Of a stretch of DNA of 64,000 nt, positions 10,644 through 25,754 are shown piece by piece. A model generated the notes under the pieces. It was not told the origin of the DNA. It ran no database searches and was given only the letters and a program-made list of their open reading frames with translations. Both the position numbers and the translations under genes were made by a program. Position 1 is the first letter of the stretch. Each line of letters starts with the position of its first letter. Source of the stretch: Gordius sp. MW1 (lineage: Eukaryota; Nematomorpha; Gordioida; Gordea; Gordiidae); the NCBI GenBank assembly GCA_964036665.1, contig OZ038527.1:13299835-13363834 (forward strand), read 5' to 3'.

Positions 10644-11326
10644 TAATTTCTGATTCTGATAAATTTTTACTTTTTATCATGGAAACAACGTCTGAAAACG
10701 ACAACTTTCATCGGATGAATACGGTTGAAAGAAAAAAATGTGAAAAACTTTGAGGTAAAAATATTAATTTTTTTCGATTCTATGTGAAAGAGCTTGAAAA
10801 AATATTAAAAGTAAGCCGATTTGAGAATATTATTATCCTCGATTGACTTCAGAAAAGAGGTTTTAAGCTGCGAGAACTATCATTTTGACAAAAGACAACG
10901 TTTTATTGTTGCGATTAGTTTGTTGTATCGTAACGTGAGTGCTTAATTTTGAAAATTGCTCTATGCGATCATGATTTTAAAGTAATAGTTTTCTGATTCT
11001 GATAAATTTTTACTTTTTATCATGGAAACAACGTCTGAAAACGACAACTTTCATCGGATGAATACGGTTGAATAAAAAAATGTGAAAAAGTTTGAGGTAA
11101 AAATATTCATTTTTTTCGATTCTATGTGAAAGAGCGTAAAAAAATATATAAAAATAAGCCAATTTGAGAATTCTATTATCCTCGATTGACTTCCGAAAAG
11201 AGGTTTTAACCTGCGAGAACTATCATTTTGACAAAAGACAACGTTTTATTGTTGCGATTAGTTTGTTGTATCGTAACGTGAGTGCTTAATTTTTGAAAAG
11301 TGCTCTATGCGATCATGATTTTAAAG
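10644..11326 (+). repeat. two divergent linking monomers
   Basis: Starts 10644 and 10983. The first lost four bases at its start (aagtaatttctg) and has several private changes: atattaattt, aaatattaaaag, gaatattatta and cttcagaaaag. The second has gtgaaaaagtttg, gaattctatta, aacctgcgag and aaaagtgctc; related forms return at 30566 and 32286. They separate the 9-mer from the 18-mer region. Confidence 0.8.
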
Positions 11327-14300
11327 TATTTTTTTTCTGATTCTGATAAATTTTTACTTTTTATCATGGAAACAACGTCTGAAAACGACAACTTTCATCG
11401 GATGAATACGGTTGAAAGAAAAAAATGTGAAAAACTTTGAGGTAAAAATATTCATTTTTTTCGATTCTATGTGAAAGAGCTTGAAAAAATATATAAAAGT
11501 AAGCCGATTTGAGAATCCTATTATCCTCGATTGACTTCCGAAAAGAGGTTTTAAGCTGCGAGAACTATCATTTTGACAAAAGACAACGTTTTATTGTTGC
11601 GATTAGTATGTTGTATCAAACGTGAGTGCTTAATTTTTGAAAACTGCTCTATGCAATCATGATTTCAAAGTAACAGTTTTCTGATTCTGATAAATTTTTA
11701 CTTTTTATCATGGAAACAACGCCTGAAAACGACAACTTTCATCGGATGAATACAGTTGAATAAAAAAATGTGAAAAATTTTGAGGTAAAAATATTCATTT
11801 TTTTCGATTCTATGTGAAAGAGCGTAAAAAAATATATAAAAATAAGCCAATTTGAGAATCCTATTATCCTCGATTGACTTCCGAAAAGAGGTTTTAAGCT
11901 GCGAGAACTATCATTTTGACAAAAGACAACGTTTTATTGTTGCGATTAGTTTGTTGTATCGTAACGTGAGTGCTTAATTTTTGAAAATTGCTCTATGCGA
12001 TCATGATTTAAAAGTAATAGTTTTCTGATTCTGATAAATTTTTACTTTTTATCATGCAAACAACGTCTGAAAACGACAACTTTCATAGGATGAATACGGT
12101 TGAATAAAAAAATGTGAAAAATTTTGAGGTAAAAAAATTCATTTTTTTCGATTCTATGTGAAAGAGCGTAAAAAAATATATAAAAATAAGCCAATTTGAG
12201 ATATTATCCTCGATTGACTTCCGAAAAGAGGTTTTAAGCTGCGAGAACTATCATTTTGACAAAAGACAACGTTTTATTGTTGCGATTAGTTTGTTGTATC
12301 AAACGTGAGTGCTTAATTTTTGAAAACTGCTCTATGCAATCATGATTTCAAAGTAATGGTTTTCTGATTCTGATAAATTTTTACTTTTTATCATGGAAAC
12401 AACGTCTGAAAACGACAACTTTCATCGGATGAATACGGTTGAATAAAAAAATGTGAAAAATTTTGAGGTAAAAATATTCATTTTTTTCGATTCTATGTGA
12501 AAGAGCGTAAAAAAATATATAAAAATAAGCCAATTTGAGAATCCTATTATCCTCGATTGACTTCCGAAAAGAGGTTTTAAGCTGCGAGAACTATCATTTT
12601 GACAAAAGACAACGTTTTATTGTTGCGATTAGTTTGTTGTATCGTAACGTGAGTGCTTAATTTTTGAAAATTGCTCTATGCTATCATGATTTCAAAGTAA
12701 TAGTTTTCTGATTCTAATATATTTTTACTTTTTATCATGGAAACAACGTCTGAAAACGACAACTTTCATCGGATGAATACGGTTGAAAGAAAAAAATGTG
12801 ACAAACTTTGAGGTAAAAATATTTATTTTTTTCGATTCTATGTAAAAGAGCGTAAAAAAATATATAAAAATAAGCCAATTTGAGAATCCTATTATCCTCG
12901 ATTGACTTCCGAAAAGAGGTTTTAAGCTTCGAGAACTATCATTTTGACAAAAGACAACGTTTTATTGTTGCGATTAGTTTGTTGTATCAAACGTGAGTGC
13001 TTAATTTTTGAAAACTGCTCTATGCAATCATGATTTCAAAGTAATAGTTTTCTGATTCTGATAAATTTTTACTTTTTATCATGGAAACAACGTCTGAAAA
13101 CGACAACTTTCATCGGATCAATACGGTTGAAAGAAAAAAATGTGAAAAACTTTGAGGTAAAAATATTTATTTTTTTCGATTCTATGTGAAAGAGCTTGAA
13201 AAAATATATAAAAATAAGCCAATTTGAGAATCCTATTATCCTCGATTGACTTCCGAAAAGAGGTTTTAAGCTGCGAGAACTATCATTTTGACAAAAGACA
13301 ACGTTTTATTGTTGCGATTAGTTTGTTGTATCGTAACGTGAGTGCTTAATTTTTGAAAATTGCTCTATGCGATCATGATTTTAAAGTAATAGTTTTCTGA
13401 TTCTGGTAAATTTTTACTTTTTATCATGGAAACAACGTCTGAAAACGACAACTTTCATCGGATGAATACGGTTGAATAAAAAAATGTGAAAATTTTGAGG
13501 TAAAAATATTCATTTTTTTCGATTCTATGTGAAAGAGCGTAAAAAAATATATAAAAATAAGCCAATTTGAGATATTATCCTCGATTGACTTCCGAAAAGA
13601 GGTTTTAAGCTGCGAGAACTATCATTTTGACAAAAGACAACGTTTTATTGTTGCGATTAGTTTGTTGTATCGTAACGTGAGTGCTTAATTTTTAAAAATT
13701 GCTCTATGCGATCATGATTTTAGAGTAATAGTTTTCTGATTCTGATAAATTTTTACTTTTTATCATGGAAACAACGTCTGAAAACGACAACTTTCATCGG
13801 ATGAATACAGTTGAATAAAAAAATGTGAAAAATTTTGAGGTAAAAATATTCATTTTTTTCGATTCTATGTGAAAGAGCGTAAAAAAATATATAAAAATAA
13901 GCCAATTTGAGAATCCTATTATCCTCGATTGACTTCCGAAAAGAGGTTTTAAGCTGCGAGAACTATCATTTTGACAAAAGACAACGTTTTATTGTTGCGA
14001 TTAGTTTGTTGTATCGTAACGTGAGTGCTTAATTTTTGAAAATTGCTCTATGCGATCATGATTTCAAAGTAATAGTTTTCTGATTCTGATAAATTTTTAC
14101 TTTTTATCATGGAAACAACGTCTGAAAACGACAACTTTCATAGGATGAATACGGTTGAATAAAAAAATGTGAAAAATTTTGAGGTAAAAAAATTCATTTT
14201 TTTCGATTCTATGTGAAAGAGCGTAAAAAAATATATAAAAATAAGCCAATTTGAGATATTATCCTCGATTGACTTCCGAAAAGAGGTTTTAAGCTGCGAG

Positions 14301-17300
14301 AACTATCATTTTGACAAAAGACAACGTTTTATTGTTGCGATTAGTTTGTTGTATCAAACGTGAGTGCTTAATTTTTGAAAACTGCTCTATGCAATCATGA
14401 TTTCAAAGTAATGGTTTTCTGATTCTGATAAATTTTTACTTTTTATCATGGAAACAACTTCTGAAAACGACAACTTTCATCGGATGAATACGGTTGAATA
14501 AAAAAATGTGAAAAATTTTGAGGTAAAAATATTCATTTTTTTCGATTCTATGTGAAAGAGCGTAAAAAAATATATAAAAATAAGCCAATTTGAGAATCCT
14601 ATTATCCTCGATTGACTTCCGAAAAGAGGTTTTAAGCTGCGAGAACTATCATTTTGACAAAAGACAACGTTTTATTGTTGCGATTAGTTTGTTGTATCGT
14701 AACGTGAGTGCTTAATTTTTGAAAATTGCTCTATGCTATCATGATTTCAAAGTAATAGTTTTCTGATTCTAATATATTTTTACTTTTTATCATGGAAACA
14801 ACGTCTGAAAACGACAACTTTCATCGGATGAATACGGTTGAATAAAAAAATGTGAAAAATTTTGAGGTAAAAATATTCATTTTTTTCGATTTTATGTGAA
14901 AGAGCGTAAAAAAATATATAAAAATAAGCCAATTTGAGAATCCTATTATCCTCGATTGACTTCCGAAAATAGGTTTTAAGCTGCGAGAACTATCATTTTG
15001 ACAAAAGACAACGTTTTATTGTTGCGATTAGTTTGTTGTATCAAACGTGAGTGCTTAATTTTTGAAAACTGCTCTATGCAATCATGATTTCAAAGTAATA
15101 GTTTTCTGATTCTGATAAATTTTTACTTTTTATCATGGAAACAACGTCTGAAAACGACAACTTTCATCGGATGAATACGGTTGAAAGAAAAAAATGTGAA
15201 CAATTTTGAGGTAAACATATTCTTTTTTTTTCGATTCTATGTGAAAGAGCGTAAAAAAATATATAAAAATAAGCAAATTTGAGAATCCTATTATCCTCGA
15301 TTGACTTCCGAAAAGAGGTTTTAAGTTGCGAGAACTATCATTTTGACAAAAGACAACGTTTTATTGTTGCGATTAGTTTGTTGTATCAAACGTGTGGCTT
15401 AATTTTTGAAAACTGCTCTATGCAATCATGATTTCAAAGTAATAGTTTTCTGATTCTAATAAATTTTTACTTTTTATCATGGAAACAACGTCTGAAAACG
15501 ACAACTTTCATCGGATGAATACGGTTGAAAGAAAAGAATGTGAAAAATTTTGAGGTAAAAATATTTATTTTTTTCGATTCTATGTGAAAGAGCTTGAAAA
15601 AATATATAAAAATAAGCCAATTTGAGAATCCTATTATCCTCGATTGACTTCCGAAAAGAGGTTTTAAGCTGCGAGAACTATCATTTTGACAAAAGACAAC
15701 GTTTTATTGTTGCGATTAGTTTGTTGTATCGTAACGTGAGTGCTTAATTTTTGAAAATTGCTCTATGCGATCATGATTTTAAAGTAATAGTTTTCTGATT
15801 CTGGTAAATTTTTACTTTTTATCATGGAAACAACGTCTGAAAACGACAACTTTCATCGGATGAATACGGTTGAATAAAAAAATGTGAAAATTTTGAGGTA
15901 AAAATATTCATTTTTTTCGATTCTATGTGAAAGAGCGTAAAAAAATATATAAAAATAAGCCAATTTGAGAATCCTATTATCCTCGATTGACTTCCGAAAA
16001 GAGGTTTTAAGCTGCGAGAACTATCATTTTGACAAAAGACAACGTTTTATTGTTGCGATTAGTTTGTTGTATGAAACGTGAGTGCTTAATTTTTGAAAAT
16101 TGCTCTATGCGATCATGATTTCAAAGTAATTGTTTTCTGATTCTGATAAATTTTTACTTTTTATCATGGAAACAACGTCTGAAAAAGACAACTTTCATCG
16201 GATGAATACGGTTGAAAGAAAAAAATGTGAAAAATTTTGAGGTAAAAATATTCATTTTTTTCGATTCTATGTAAAAGAGCGTAAAAAAATATATAAAAAT
16301 AAGCCACTTTGAGAATCCTATTATCCTCGATTGACTTCCGAAAAGAGGTTTTAAGCTGCGAGAACTATCATTTTGACAAAAGACAACGTTTTATTGTTGC
16401 GATTAGTTTGTTGTATCAAACGTGAGTGGTTAATTTTTGAAAACTGCTCTATGCAATCATGATTTCAAAGTAATAGTTTTCTGATTCTGATAAATTTTTA
16501 CTTTTTATCATGGAAACAACGTCTGAAAAAGACAACTTTCATCGGATGAATACGGTTGAAAGAAAAAAATGTGAAAAACTTTGAGGTAAAAATATTTATT
16601 TTTTTCGATTCTATGTGAAAGAGCTTGAAAAAATATATAAAAGTAAGCCGATTTGAGAATCCTATTATCCTCGATTGACTTCCGAAAAGAGGTTTTAAGC
16701 TGCGAGAACTATCATTTTGACAAAAGACAACTTTTATTGTTGCGATTAGTTTGTTGTATCGTAACGTGAGTGCTTAATTTTTAAAAATTGCTCTATGCGA
16801 TCATGATTTTAGAGTAATAGTTTTCTGATTCTGATAAATTTTTACTTTTTATCATGGAAACAACGCCTGAAAACGACAACTTTCATCGGATGAATACAGT
16901 TGAATAAAAAAATGTGAAAAATTTTGAGGTAAAAATATTCATTTTTTTCGATTCTATGTGAAAGAGCGTAAAAAAATATATAAAAATAAGCCAATTTGAG
17001 AATCCTATTATCCTCGATTGACTTCCGAAAAGAGGTTTTAAGCTGCGAGAACTATCATTTTGACAAAAGACAACGTTTTATTGTTGCGATTAGTTTGTTG
17101 TATCGTAACGTGAGTGCTTAATTTTTGAAAATTGCTCTATGCGATCATGATTTAAAAGTAATAGTTTTCTGATTCTGATAAATTTTTACTTTTTATCATG
17201 GAAACAACGTCTGAAAACGACAACTTTCATCGGATGAATACGGTTGAATAAAAAAATGTGAAAAAGTTTGAGGTAAAAATATTCATTTTTTTCGATTCTA

Positions 17301-17502
17301 TGTGAAAGAGCTTGAAAAAATATATAAAAGTAAGCCGATTTGAGAATCCTATTATCCTCGATTGACTTCCGAAAAGAGGTTTTAAGCTGCGAGAACTATC
17401 ATTTTGACAAAAGACAACGTTTTATTGTTGCGATTAGTTTGTTGTATCGTAACGTGAGTGCTTAATTTTTGAAAAGTGCTCTATGCGATCATGATTTTAA
17501 AG
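11327..17502 (+). repeat. 18-monomer higher-order repeat, copy 1 (6176 bp)
   Basis: Monomer starts: 11327, 11671, 12015, 12354, 12698, 13042, 13387, 13726, 14070, 14409, 14753, 15096, 15440, 15785, 16127, 16471, 16815, 17159. The starts recur 6176 bp downstream, then 6192 bp after a 16-bp insertion in the next copy. Markers in order: agtatttttttt (1), taacag with acgcctg (2), catgcaaac with cataggatg (3), taatgg (4, 10), gcttcgag (5), ggatcaatac (6), ggtaaattt (7, 14), cataggatg (9), gtgaacaatt with aaacatattc (12), cgtgtggctt (12), gaaaagaatg (13), gtatgaaacg (14), gtaattg (15). Confidence 0.9.
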
Positions 17503-20500
17503 TATTTTTTTTCTGATTCTGATAAATTTTTACTTTTTATCATGGAAACAACGTCTGAAAACGACAACTTTCATCGGATGAATACGGTTGAAAGAAAAAA
17601 ATGTGAAAAACTTTGAGGTAAAAATATTCATTTTTTTCGATTCTATGTGAAAGAGCTTGAAAAAATATATAAAAGTAAGCCGATTTGAGAATCCTATTAT
17701 CCTCGATTGACTTCCGAAAAGAGGTTTTAAGCTGCGAGAACTATCATTTTGACAAAAGACAACGTTTTATTGTTGCGATTAGTATGTTGTATCAAACGTG
17801 AGTGCTTAATTTTTGAAAACTGCTCTATGCAATCATGATTTCAAAGTAACAGTTTTCTGATTCTGATAAATTTTTACTTTTTATCATGGAAACAACGCCT
17901 GAAAACGACAACTTTCATCGGATGAATACAGTTGAATAAAAAAATGTGAAAAATTTTGAGGTAAAAATATTCATTTTTTTCGATTCTATGTGAAAGAGCG
18001 TAAAAAAATATATAAAAATAAGCCAATTTGAGAATCCTATTATCCTCGATTGACTTCCGAAAAGAGGTTTTAAGCTGCGAGAACTATCATTTTGACAAAA
18101 GACAACGTTTTATTGTTGCGATTAGTTTGTTGTATCGTAACGTGAGTGCTTAATTTTTGAAAATTGCTCTATGCGATCATGATTTAAAAGTAATAGTTTT
18201 CTGATTCTGATAAATTTTTACTTTTTATCATGCAAACAACGTCTGAAAACGACAACTTTCATAGGATGAATACGGTTGAATAAAAAAATGTGAAAAATTT
18301 TGAGGTAAAAAAATTCATTTTTTTCGATTCTATGTGAAAGAGCGTAAAAAAATATATAAAAATAAGCCAATTTGAGATATTATCCTCGATTGACTTCCGA
18401 AAAGAGGTTTTAAGCTGCGAGAACTATCATTTTGACAAAAGACAACGTTTTATTGTTGCGATTAGTTTGTTGTATCAAACGTGAGTGCTTAATTTTTGAA
18501 AACTGCTCTATGCAATCATGATTTCAAAGTAATGGTTTTCTGATTCTGATAAATTTTTACTTTTTATCATGGAAACAACGTCTGAAAACGACAACTTTCA
18601 TCGGATGAATACGGTTGAATAAAAAAATGTGAAAAATTTTGAGGTAAAAATATTCATTTTTTTCGATTCTATGTGAAAGAGCGTAAAAAAATATATAAAA
18701 ATAAGCCAATTTGAGAATCCTATTATCCTCGATTGACTTCCGAAAAGAGGTTTTAAGCTGCGAGAACTATCATTTTGACAAAAGACAACGTTTTATTGTT
18801 GCGATTAGTTTGTTGTATCGTAACGTGAGTGCTTAATTTTTGAAAATTGCTCTATGCTATCATGATTTCAAAGTAATAGTTTTCTGATTCTAATATATTT
18901 TTACTTTTTATCATGGAAACAACGTCTGAAAACGACAACTTTCATCGGATGAATACGGTTGAAAGAAAAAAATGTGACAAACTTTGAGGTAAAAATATTT
19001 ATTTTTTTCGATTCTATGTAAAAGAGCGTAAAAAAATATATAAAAATAAGCCAATTTGAGAATCCTATTATCCTCGATTGACTTCCGAAAAGAGGTTTTA
19101 AGCTTCGAGAACTATCATTTTGACAAAAGACAACGTTTTATTGTTGCGATTAGTTTGTTGTATCAAACGTGAGTGCTTAATTTTTGAAAACTGCTCTATG
19201 CAATCATGATTTCAAAGTAATAATTTTCTGATTCTGATAAATTTTTACTTTTTATCATGGAAACAACGTCTGAAAACGACAACTTTCATCGGATCAATAC
19301 GGTTGAAAGAAAAAAATGTGAAAAACTTTGAGGTAAAAATATTTATTTTTTTCGATTCTATGTGAAAGAGCTTGAAAAAATATATAAAAATAAGCCAATT
19401 TGAGAATCCTATTATCCTCGATTGACTTCCGAAAAGAGGTTTTAAGCTGCGAGAACTATCATTTTGACAAAAGACAACGTTTTATTGTTGCGATTAGTTT
19501 GTTGTATCGTAACGTGACTGCTTAATTTTTGAAAATTGCTCTATGCGATCATGATTCTATGCGATCATGATTTTAAAGTAATAGTTTTCTGATTCTGGTA
19601 AATTTTTACTTTTTATCATGGAAACAACGTCTGAAAACGACAACTTTCATCGGATGAATACGGTTGAATAAAAAAATGTGAAAATTTTGAGGTAAAAATA
19701 TTCATTTTTTTCGATTCTATGTGAAAGAGCGTAAAAAAATATATAAAAATAAGCCAATTTGAGATATTATCCTCGATTGACTTCCGAAAAGAGGTTTTAA
19801 GCTGCGAGAACTATCATTTTGACAAAAGACAACGTTTTATTGTTGCGATTAGTTTGTTGTATCGTAACGTGAGTGCTTAATTTTTAAAAATTGCTCTATG
19901 CGATCATGATTTTAGAGTAATAGTTTTCTGATTCTGATAAATTTTTACTTTTTATCATGGAAACAACGTCTGAAAACGACAACTTTCATCGGATGAATAC
20001 AGTTGAATAAAAAAATGTGAAAAATTTTGAGGTAAAAATATTCATTTTTTTCAATTCTATGTGAAAGAGCGTAAAAAAATATATAAAAATAAGCCAATTT
20101 GAGAATCCTATTATCCTCGATTGACTTCCGAAAAGAGGTTTTAAGCTGCGAGAACTATCATTTTGACAAAAGACAACGTTTTATTGTTGCGATTAGTTTG
20201 TTGTATCGTAACGTGAGTGCTTAATTTTTGAAAATTGCTCTATGCGATCATGATTTCAAAGTAATAGTTTTCTGATTCTGATAAATTTTTACTTTTTATC
20301 ATGGAAACAACGTCTGAAAACGACAACTTTCATAGGATGAATACGGTTGAATAAAAAAATGTGAAAAATTTTGAGGTAAAAAAATTCATTTTTTTCGATT
20401 CTATGTGAAAGAGCGTAAAAAAATATATAAAAATAAGCCAATTTGAGATATTATCCTCGATTGACTTCCGAAAAGAGGTTTTAAGCTGCGAGAACTATCA

Positions 20501-22660
20501 TTTTGACAAAAGACAACGTTTTATTGTTGCGATTAGTTTGTTGTATCAAACGTGAGTGCTTAATTTTTGAAAACTGCTCTATGCAATCATGATTTCAAAG
20601 TAATGGTTTTCTGATTCTGATAAATTTTTACTTTTTATCATGGAAACAACTTCTGAAAACGACAACTTTCATCGGATGAATACGGTTGAATAAAAAAATG
20701 TGAAAAATTTTGAGGTAAAAATATTCATTTTTTTCGATTCTATGTGAAAGAGCGTAAAAAAATATATAAAAATAAGCCAATTTGAGAATCCTATTATCCT
20801 CGATTGACTTCCGAAAAGAGGTTTTAAGCTGCGAGAACTATCATTTTGACAAAAGACAACGTTTTATTGTTGCGATTAGTTTGTTGTATCGTAACGTGAG
20901 TGCTTAATTTTTGAAAATTGCTCTATGCTATCATGATTTCAAAGTAATAGTTTTCTGATTCTAATATATTTTTACTTTTTATCATGGAAACAACGTCTGA
21001 AAACGACAACTTTCATCGGATGAATACGGTTGAATAAAAAAATGTGAAAAATTTTGAGGTAAAAATATTCATTTTTTTCGATTTTATGTGAAAGAGCGTA
21101 AAAAAATATATAAAAATAAGCCAATTTGAGAATCCTATTATCCTCGATTGACTTCCGAAAATAGGTTTTAAGCTGCGAGAACTATCATTTTGACAAAAGA
21201 CAACGTTTTATTGTTGCGATTAGTTTGTTGTATCAAACGTGAGTGCTTAATTTTTGAAAACTGCTCTATGCAATCATGATTTCAAAGTAATAGTTTTCTG
21301 ATTCTGATAAATTTTTACTTTTTATCATGGAAACAACGTCTGAAAACGACAACTTTCATCGGATGAATACGGTTGAAAGAAAAAAATGTGAACAATTTTG
21401 AGGTAAACATATTCTTTTTTTTCGATTCTATGTGAAAGAGCGTAAAAAAATATATAAAAATAAGCAAATTTGAGAATCCTATTATCCTCGATTGACTTCC
21501 GAAAAGAGGTTTTAAGTTGCGAGAACTATCATTTTGACAAAAGACAACGTTTTATTGTTGCGATTAGTTTGTTGTATCAAACGTGTGGCTTAATTTTTGA
21601 AAACTGCTCTATGCAATCATGATTTCAAAGTAATAGTTTTCTGATTCTAATAAATTTTTACTTTTTATCATGGAAACAACGTCTGATAACGACAACTTTC
21701 ATCGGATGAATACGGTTGAAAGAAAAGAATGTGAAAAATTTTGAGGTAAAAATATTTATTTTTTTCGATTCTATGTGAAAGAGCTTGAAAAAATATATAA
21801 AAATAAGCCAATTTGAGAATCCTATTATCCTCGATTGACTTCCGAAAAGAGGTTTTAAGCTGCGAGAACTATCATTTTGACAAAAGACAACGTTTTATTG
21901 TTGCGATTAGTTTGTTGTATCGTAACGTGAGTGCTTAATTTTTGAAAATTGCTCTATGCGATCATGATTAAAGTAATAGTTTTCTGATTCTGGTAAATTT
22001 TTACTTTTTATCATGGAAACAACGTCTGAAAACGACAACTTTCATCGGATGAATACGGTTGAATAAAAAAATGTGAAAATTTTGAGGTAAAAATATTCAT
22101 TTTTTTCGATTCTATGTGAAAGAGCGTAAAAAAATATATAAAAATAAGCCAATTTGAGAATCCTATTATCCTCGATTGACTTCCGAAAAGAGGTTTTAAG
22201 CTGCGAGAACTATCATTTTGACAAAAGACAACGTTTTATTGTTGCGATTAGTTTGTTGTATGAAACGTGAGTGCTTAATTTTTGAAAATTGCTCTATGCG
22301 ATCATGATTTCAAAGTAATTGTTTTCTGATTCTGATAAATTTTTACTTTTTATCATGGAAACAACGTCTGAAAAAGACAACTTTCATCGGATGAATACGG
22401 TTGAAAGAAAAAAATGTGAAAAATTTTGAGGTAAAAATATTCATTTTTTTCGATTCTATGTAAAAGAGCGTAAAAAAATATATAAAAATAAGCCAATTTG
22501 AGAATCCTATTATCCTCGATTGACTTCCGAAAAGAGGTTTTAAGCTGCGAGAACTATCATTTTGACAAAAGACAACGTTTTATTGTTGCGATTAGTTTGT
22601 TGTATCGTAACGTGAGTGCTTAATTTTTGAAAATTGCTCTATGCTATCATGATTTCAAAG
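17503..22660 (+). repeat. 18-monomer higher-order repeat, copy 2, last three monomers missing
   Basis: Monomer starts: 17503, 17847, 18191, 18530, 18874, 19218, 19579, 19918, 20262, 20601, 20945, 21288, 21631, 21974, 22316. Fifteen monomers follow copy 1 closely. Private changes include a 16-bp duplication (19541-19572), aacgtgactg near 19515, tttcaattc near 20050, ctgataacg near 21685 and a 2-bp loss at 21968. The match fails inside the fifteenth monomer (22316): it starts as its partner at 16127 but ends with atcgtaacg and gctatcatg instead of atcaaacg and gcaatcatg, so the breakpoint is within a monomer. Confidence 0.88.
19541..19572 (+). repeat. 16-bp tandem duplication inside one monomer
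   Basis: The 16-base unit ctatgcgatcatgatt is present twice in direct tandem (19541-19556 and 19557-19572) at the end of the monomer starting at 19218, making it 361 bp, the longest in the window. The equivalent monomers at 13042 and 34331 lack it. It duplicates the atcatgat palindrome. Replication slippage is the simplest explanation. Confidence 0.95.
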
Positions 22661-25600
22661 TAATAGTTTTCTGATTCTAATATATTTTTACTTTTTATCA
22701 TGGAAACAACGTCTGAAAACGACAACTTTCATCGGATGAATACGGTTGAAAGAAAAAAATGTGACAAACTTTGAGGTAAAAATATTTATTTTTTTCGATT
22801 CTATGTAAAAGAGCGTAAAAAAATATATAAAAATAAGCCAATTTGAGAATCCTATTATCCTCGATTGACTTCCGAAAAGAGGTTTTAAGCTGCGAGAACT
22901 ATCATTTTGACAAAAGACAACGTTTTATTGTTGCGATTAGTTTGTTGTATCGTAACGTGAGTGCTTAAATTTTGAAAATTGCTCTATGCAATCATGATTT
23001 CAAAGTAATAGTTTTCTGATTCTAATATATTTTTACTTTTTATCATGGAAACAACGTCTGAAAACGACAACTTTCATCGGATGAATACGGTTGAAAGAAA
23101 AAAATGTGACAAACTTTGAGGTAAAAATATTTATTTTTTTCGATTCTATGTAAAAGAGCGTAAAAAAATATATAAAAATAAGCCAATTTGAGAATCCTAT
23201 TATCCTCGATTGACTTCCGAAAAGAGGTTTTAAGCTGCGAGAACTATCATTTTGACAAAAGACAACGTTTTATTGTTGCGATTAGTTTGTTGTATCAAAC
23301 GTGTGGCTTAATTTTTGAAAACTGCTCTATGCAATCATGATTTCAAAGTAATAGTTTTCTGATTCTAATAAATTTTTACTTTTTATCATGGAAACAACGT
23401 CTGAAAACGACAACTTTCATCGGATGAATACGGTTGAAAGAAAAAAATGTGACAAACTTTGAGGTAAAAATATTTATTTTTTTCGATTCTATGTAAAAGA
23501 GCGTAAAAAAATATATAAAAATAAGCCAATTTGAGAATCCTATTATCCTCGATTGACTTCCGAAAAGAGGTTTTAAGCTGCGAGAACTATCATTTTGACA
23601 AAAGACAACGTTTTATTGTTGCGATTAGTTTGTTGTATCGTAACGTGAGTGCTTAATTTTTAAAAATTGCTCTATGCGATCATGATTTTAGAGTAATAGT
23701 TTTCTGATTCTGATAAATTTTTACTTTTTATCATGGAAACAACGCCTGAAAACGACAACTTTCATCGGATGAATACAGTTGAATAAAAAAATGTGAAAAA
23801 TTTTGAGGTAAAAATATTCATTTTTTTCGATTCTATGTGAAAGAGCGTAAAAAAATATATAAAAATAAGCCAATTTGAGAATCCTATTATCCTCGATTGA
23901 CTTCCGAAAAGAGGTTTTAAGCTGCGAGAACTATCATTTTGACAAAAGACAACGTTTTATTGTTGCGATTAGTTTGTTGTATCGTAACGTGAGTGCTTAA
24001 TTTTTGAAAATTGCTCTATGCTATCATGATTTCAAAGTAATAGTTTTCTGATTCTAATATATTTTTACTTTTTATCATGGAAACAACGTCTGAAAACGAC
24101 AACTTTCATCGGATGAATACGGTTGAAAGAAAAAAATGTGACAAACTTTGAGGTAAAAATATTTATTTTTTTCGATTCTATGTAAAAGAGCGTAAAAAAA
24201 TATATAAAAATAAGCCAATTTGAGAATCCTATTATCCTCGATTGACTTCCGAAAAGAGGTTTTAAGCTGCGAGAACTATCATTTTGACAAAAGACAACGT
24301 TTTATTGTTGCGATTAGTTTGTTGTATCAAACGTGTGGCTTAATTTTTGAAAACTGCTCTATGCAATCATGATTTCAAAGTAATAGTTTTCTGATTCTAA
24401 TAAATTTTTACTTTTTATCATGGAAACAACGTCTGAAAACGACAACTTTCATCGGATGAATACGGTTGAAAGAAAAAAATGTGAAAAACTTTGAGGTAAA
24501 AATATTTATTTTTTTCGATTCTATGTGAAAGAGCTTGAAAAAATATATAAAAGTAAGCCGATTTGAGAATCCTATTATCCTCGATTGACTTCCGAAAAGA
24601 GGTTTTAAGCTGCGAGAACTATCATTTTGACAAAAGACAACGTTTTATTGTTGCGATTAGTTTGTTGTATCGTAACGTGAGTGCTTAATTTTTAAAAATT
24701 GCTCTATGCGATCATGATTTTAGAGTAATAGTTTTCTGATTCTGATAAATTTTTACTTTTTATCATGGAAACAACGCCTGAAAACGACAACTTTCATCGG
24801 ATGAATACAGTTGAATAAAAAAATGTGAAAAATTTTGAGGTAAAAATATTCATTTTTTTCGATTCTATGTGAAAGAGCGTAAAAAAATATATAAAAATAA
24901 GCCAATTTGAGAATCCTATTATCCTCGATTGACTTCCGAAAAGAGGTTTTAAGCTGCGAGAACTATCATTTTGACAAAAGACAACGTTTTATTGTTGCGA
25001 TTAGTTTGTTGTATCGTAACGTGAGTGCTTAATTTTTGAAAATTGCTCTATGCTATCATGATTTCAAAGTAATAGTTTTCTGATTCTAATATATTTTTAC
25101 TTTTTATCATGGAAACAACGTCTGAAAACGACAACTTTCATCGGATGAATACGGTTGAAAGAAAAAAATGTGACAAACTTTGAGGTAAAAATATTTATTT
25201 TTTTCGATTCTATGTAAAAGAGCGTAAAAAAATATATAAAAATAAGCCAATTTGAGAATCCTATTATCCTCGATTGACTTCCGAAAAGAGGTTTTAAGCT
25301 TCGAGAACTATCATTTTGACAAAAGACAACGTTTTATTGTTGCGATTAGTTTGTTGTATCAAACGTGAGTGCTTAATTTTTGAAAACTGCTCTATGCAAT
25401 CATGATTTCAAAGTAATAGTTTTCTGATTCTGATAAATTTTTACTTTTTATCATGGAAACAACGTCTGAAAACGACAACTTTCATCGGATCAATACGGTT
25501 GAAAGAAAAAAATGTGAAAAACTTTGAGGTAAAAATATTTATTTTTTTCGATTCTATGTGAAAGAGCTTGAAAAAATATATAAAAATAAGCCAATTTGAG

Positions 25601-25754
25601 ATATTATCCTCGATTGACTTCCGAAAAGAGGTTTTAAGCTGCGAGAACTATCATTTTGACAAAAGACAACGTTTTATTGTTGCGATTAGTTTGTTGTATC
25701 GTAACGTGAGTGCTTAATTTTTAAAAATTGCTCTATGCGATCATGATTTTAGAG
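22661..25754 (+). repeat. mosaic block of monomers 67-75
   Basis: Starts: 22661, 23006, 23349, 23694, 24038, 24381, 24726, 25070, 25414. The block reuses monomer types of the 18-mer in new order: aatatatttttac with gtgacaaac and gtaaaagagcg (22661, 23006, 24038, 25070), acgcctg with acagttg (23694, 24726), and ggatcaatac (25414). A three-monomer period of 1032 bp is visible from 23694 to 24726 and from 24038 to 25070. The last monomer begins as one type and switches at gagatattatcc to another, making it 341 bp long. Confidence 0.82.
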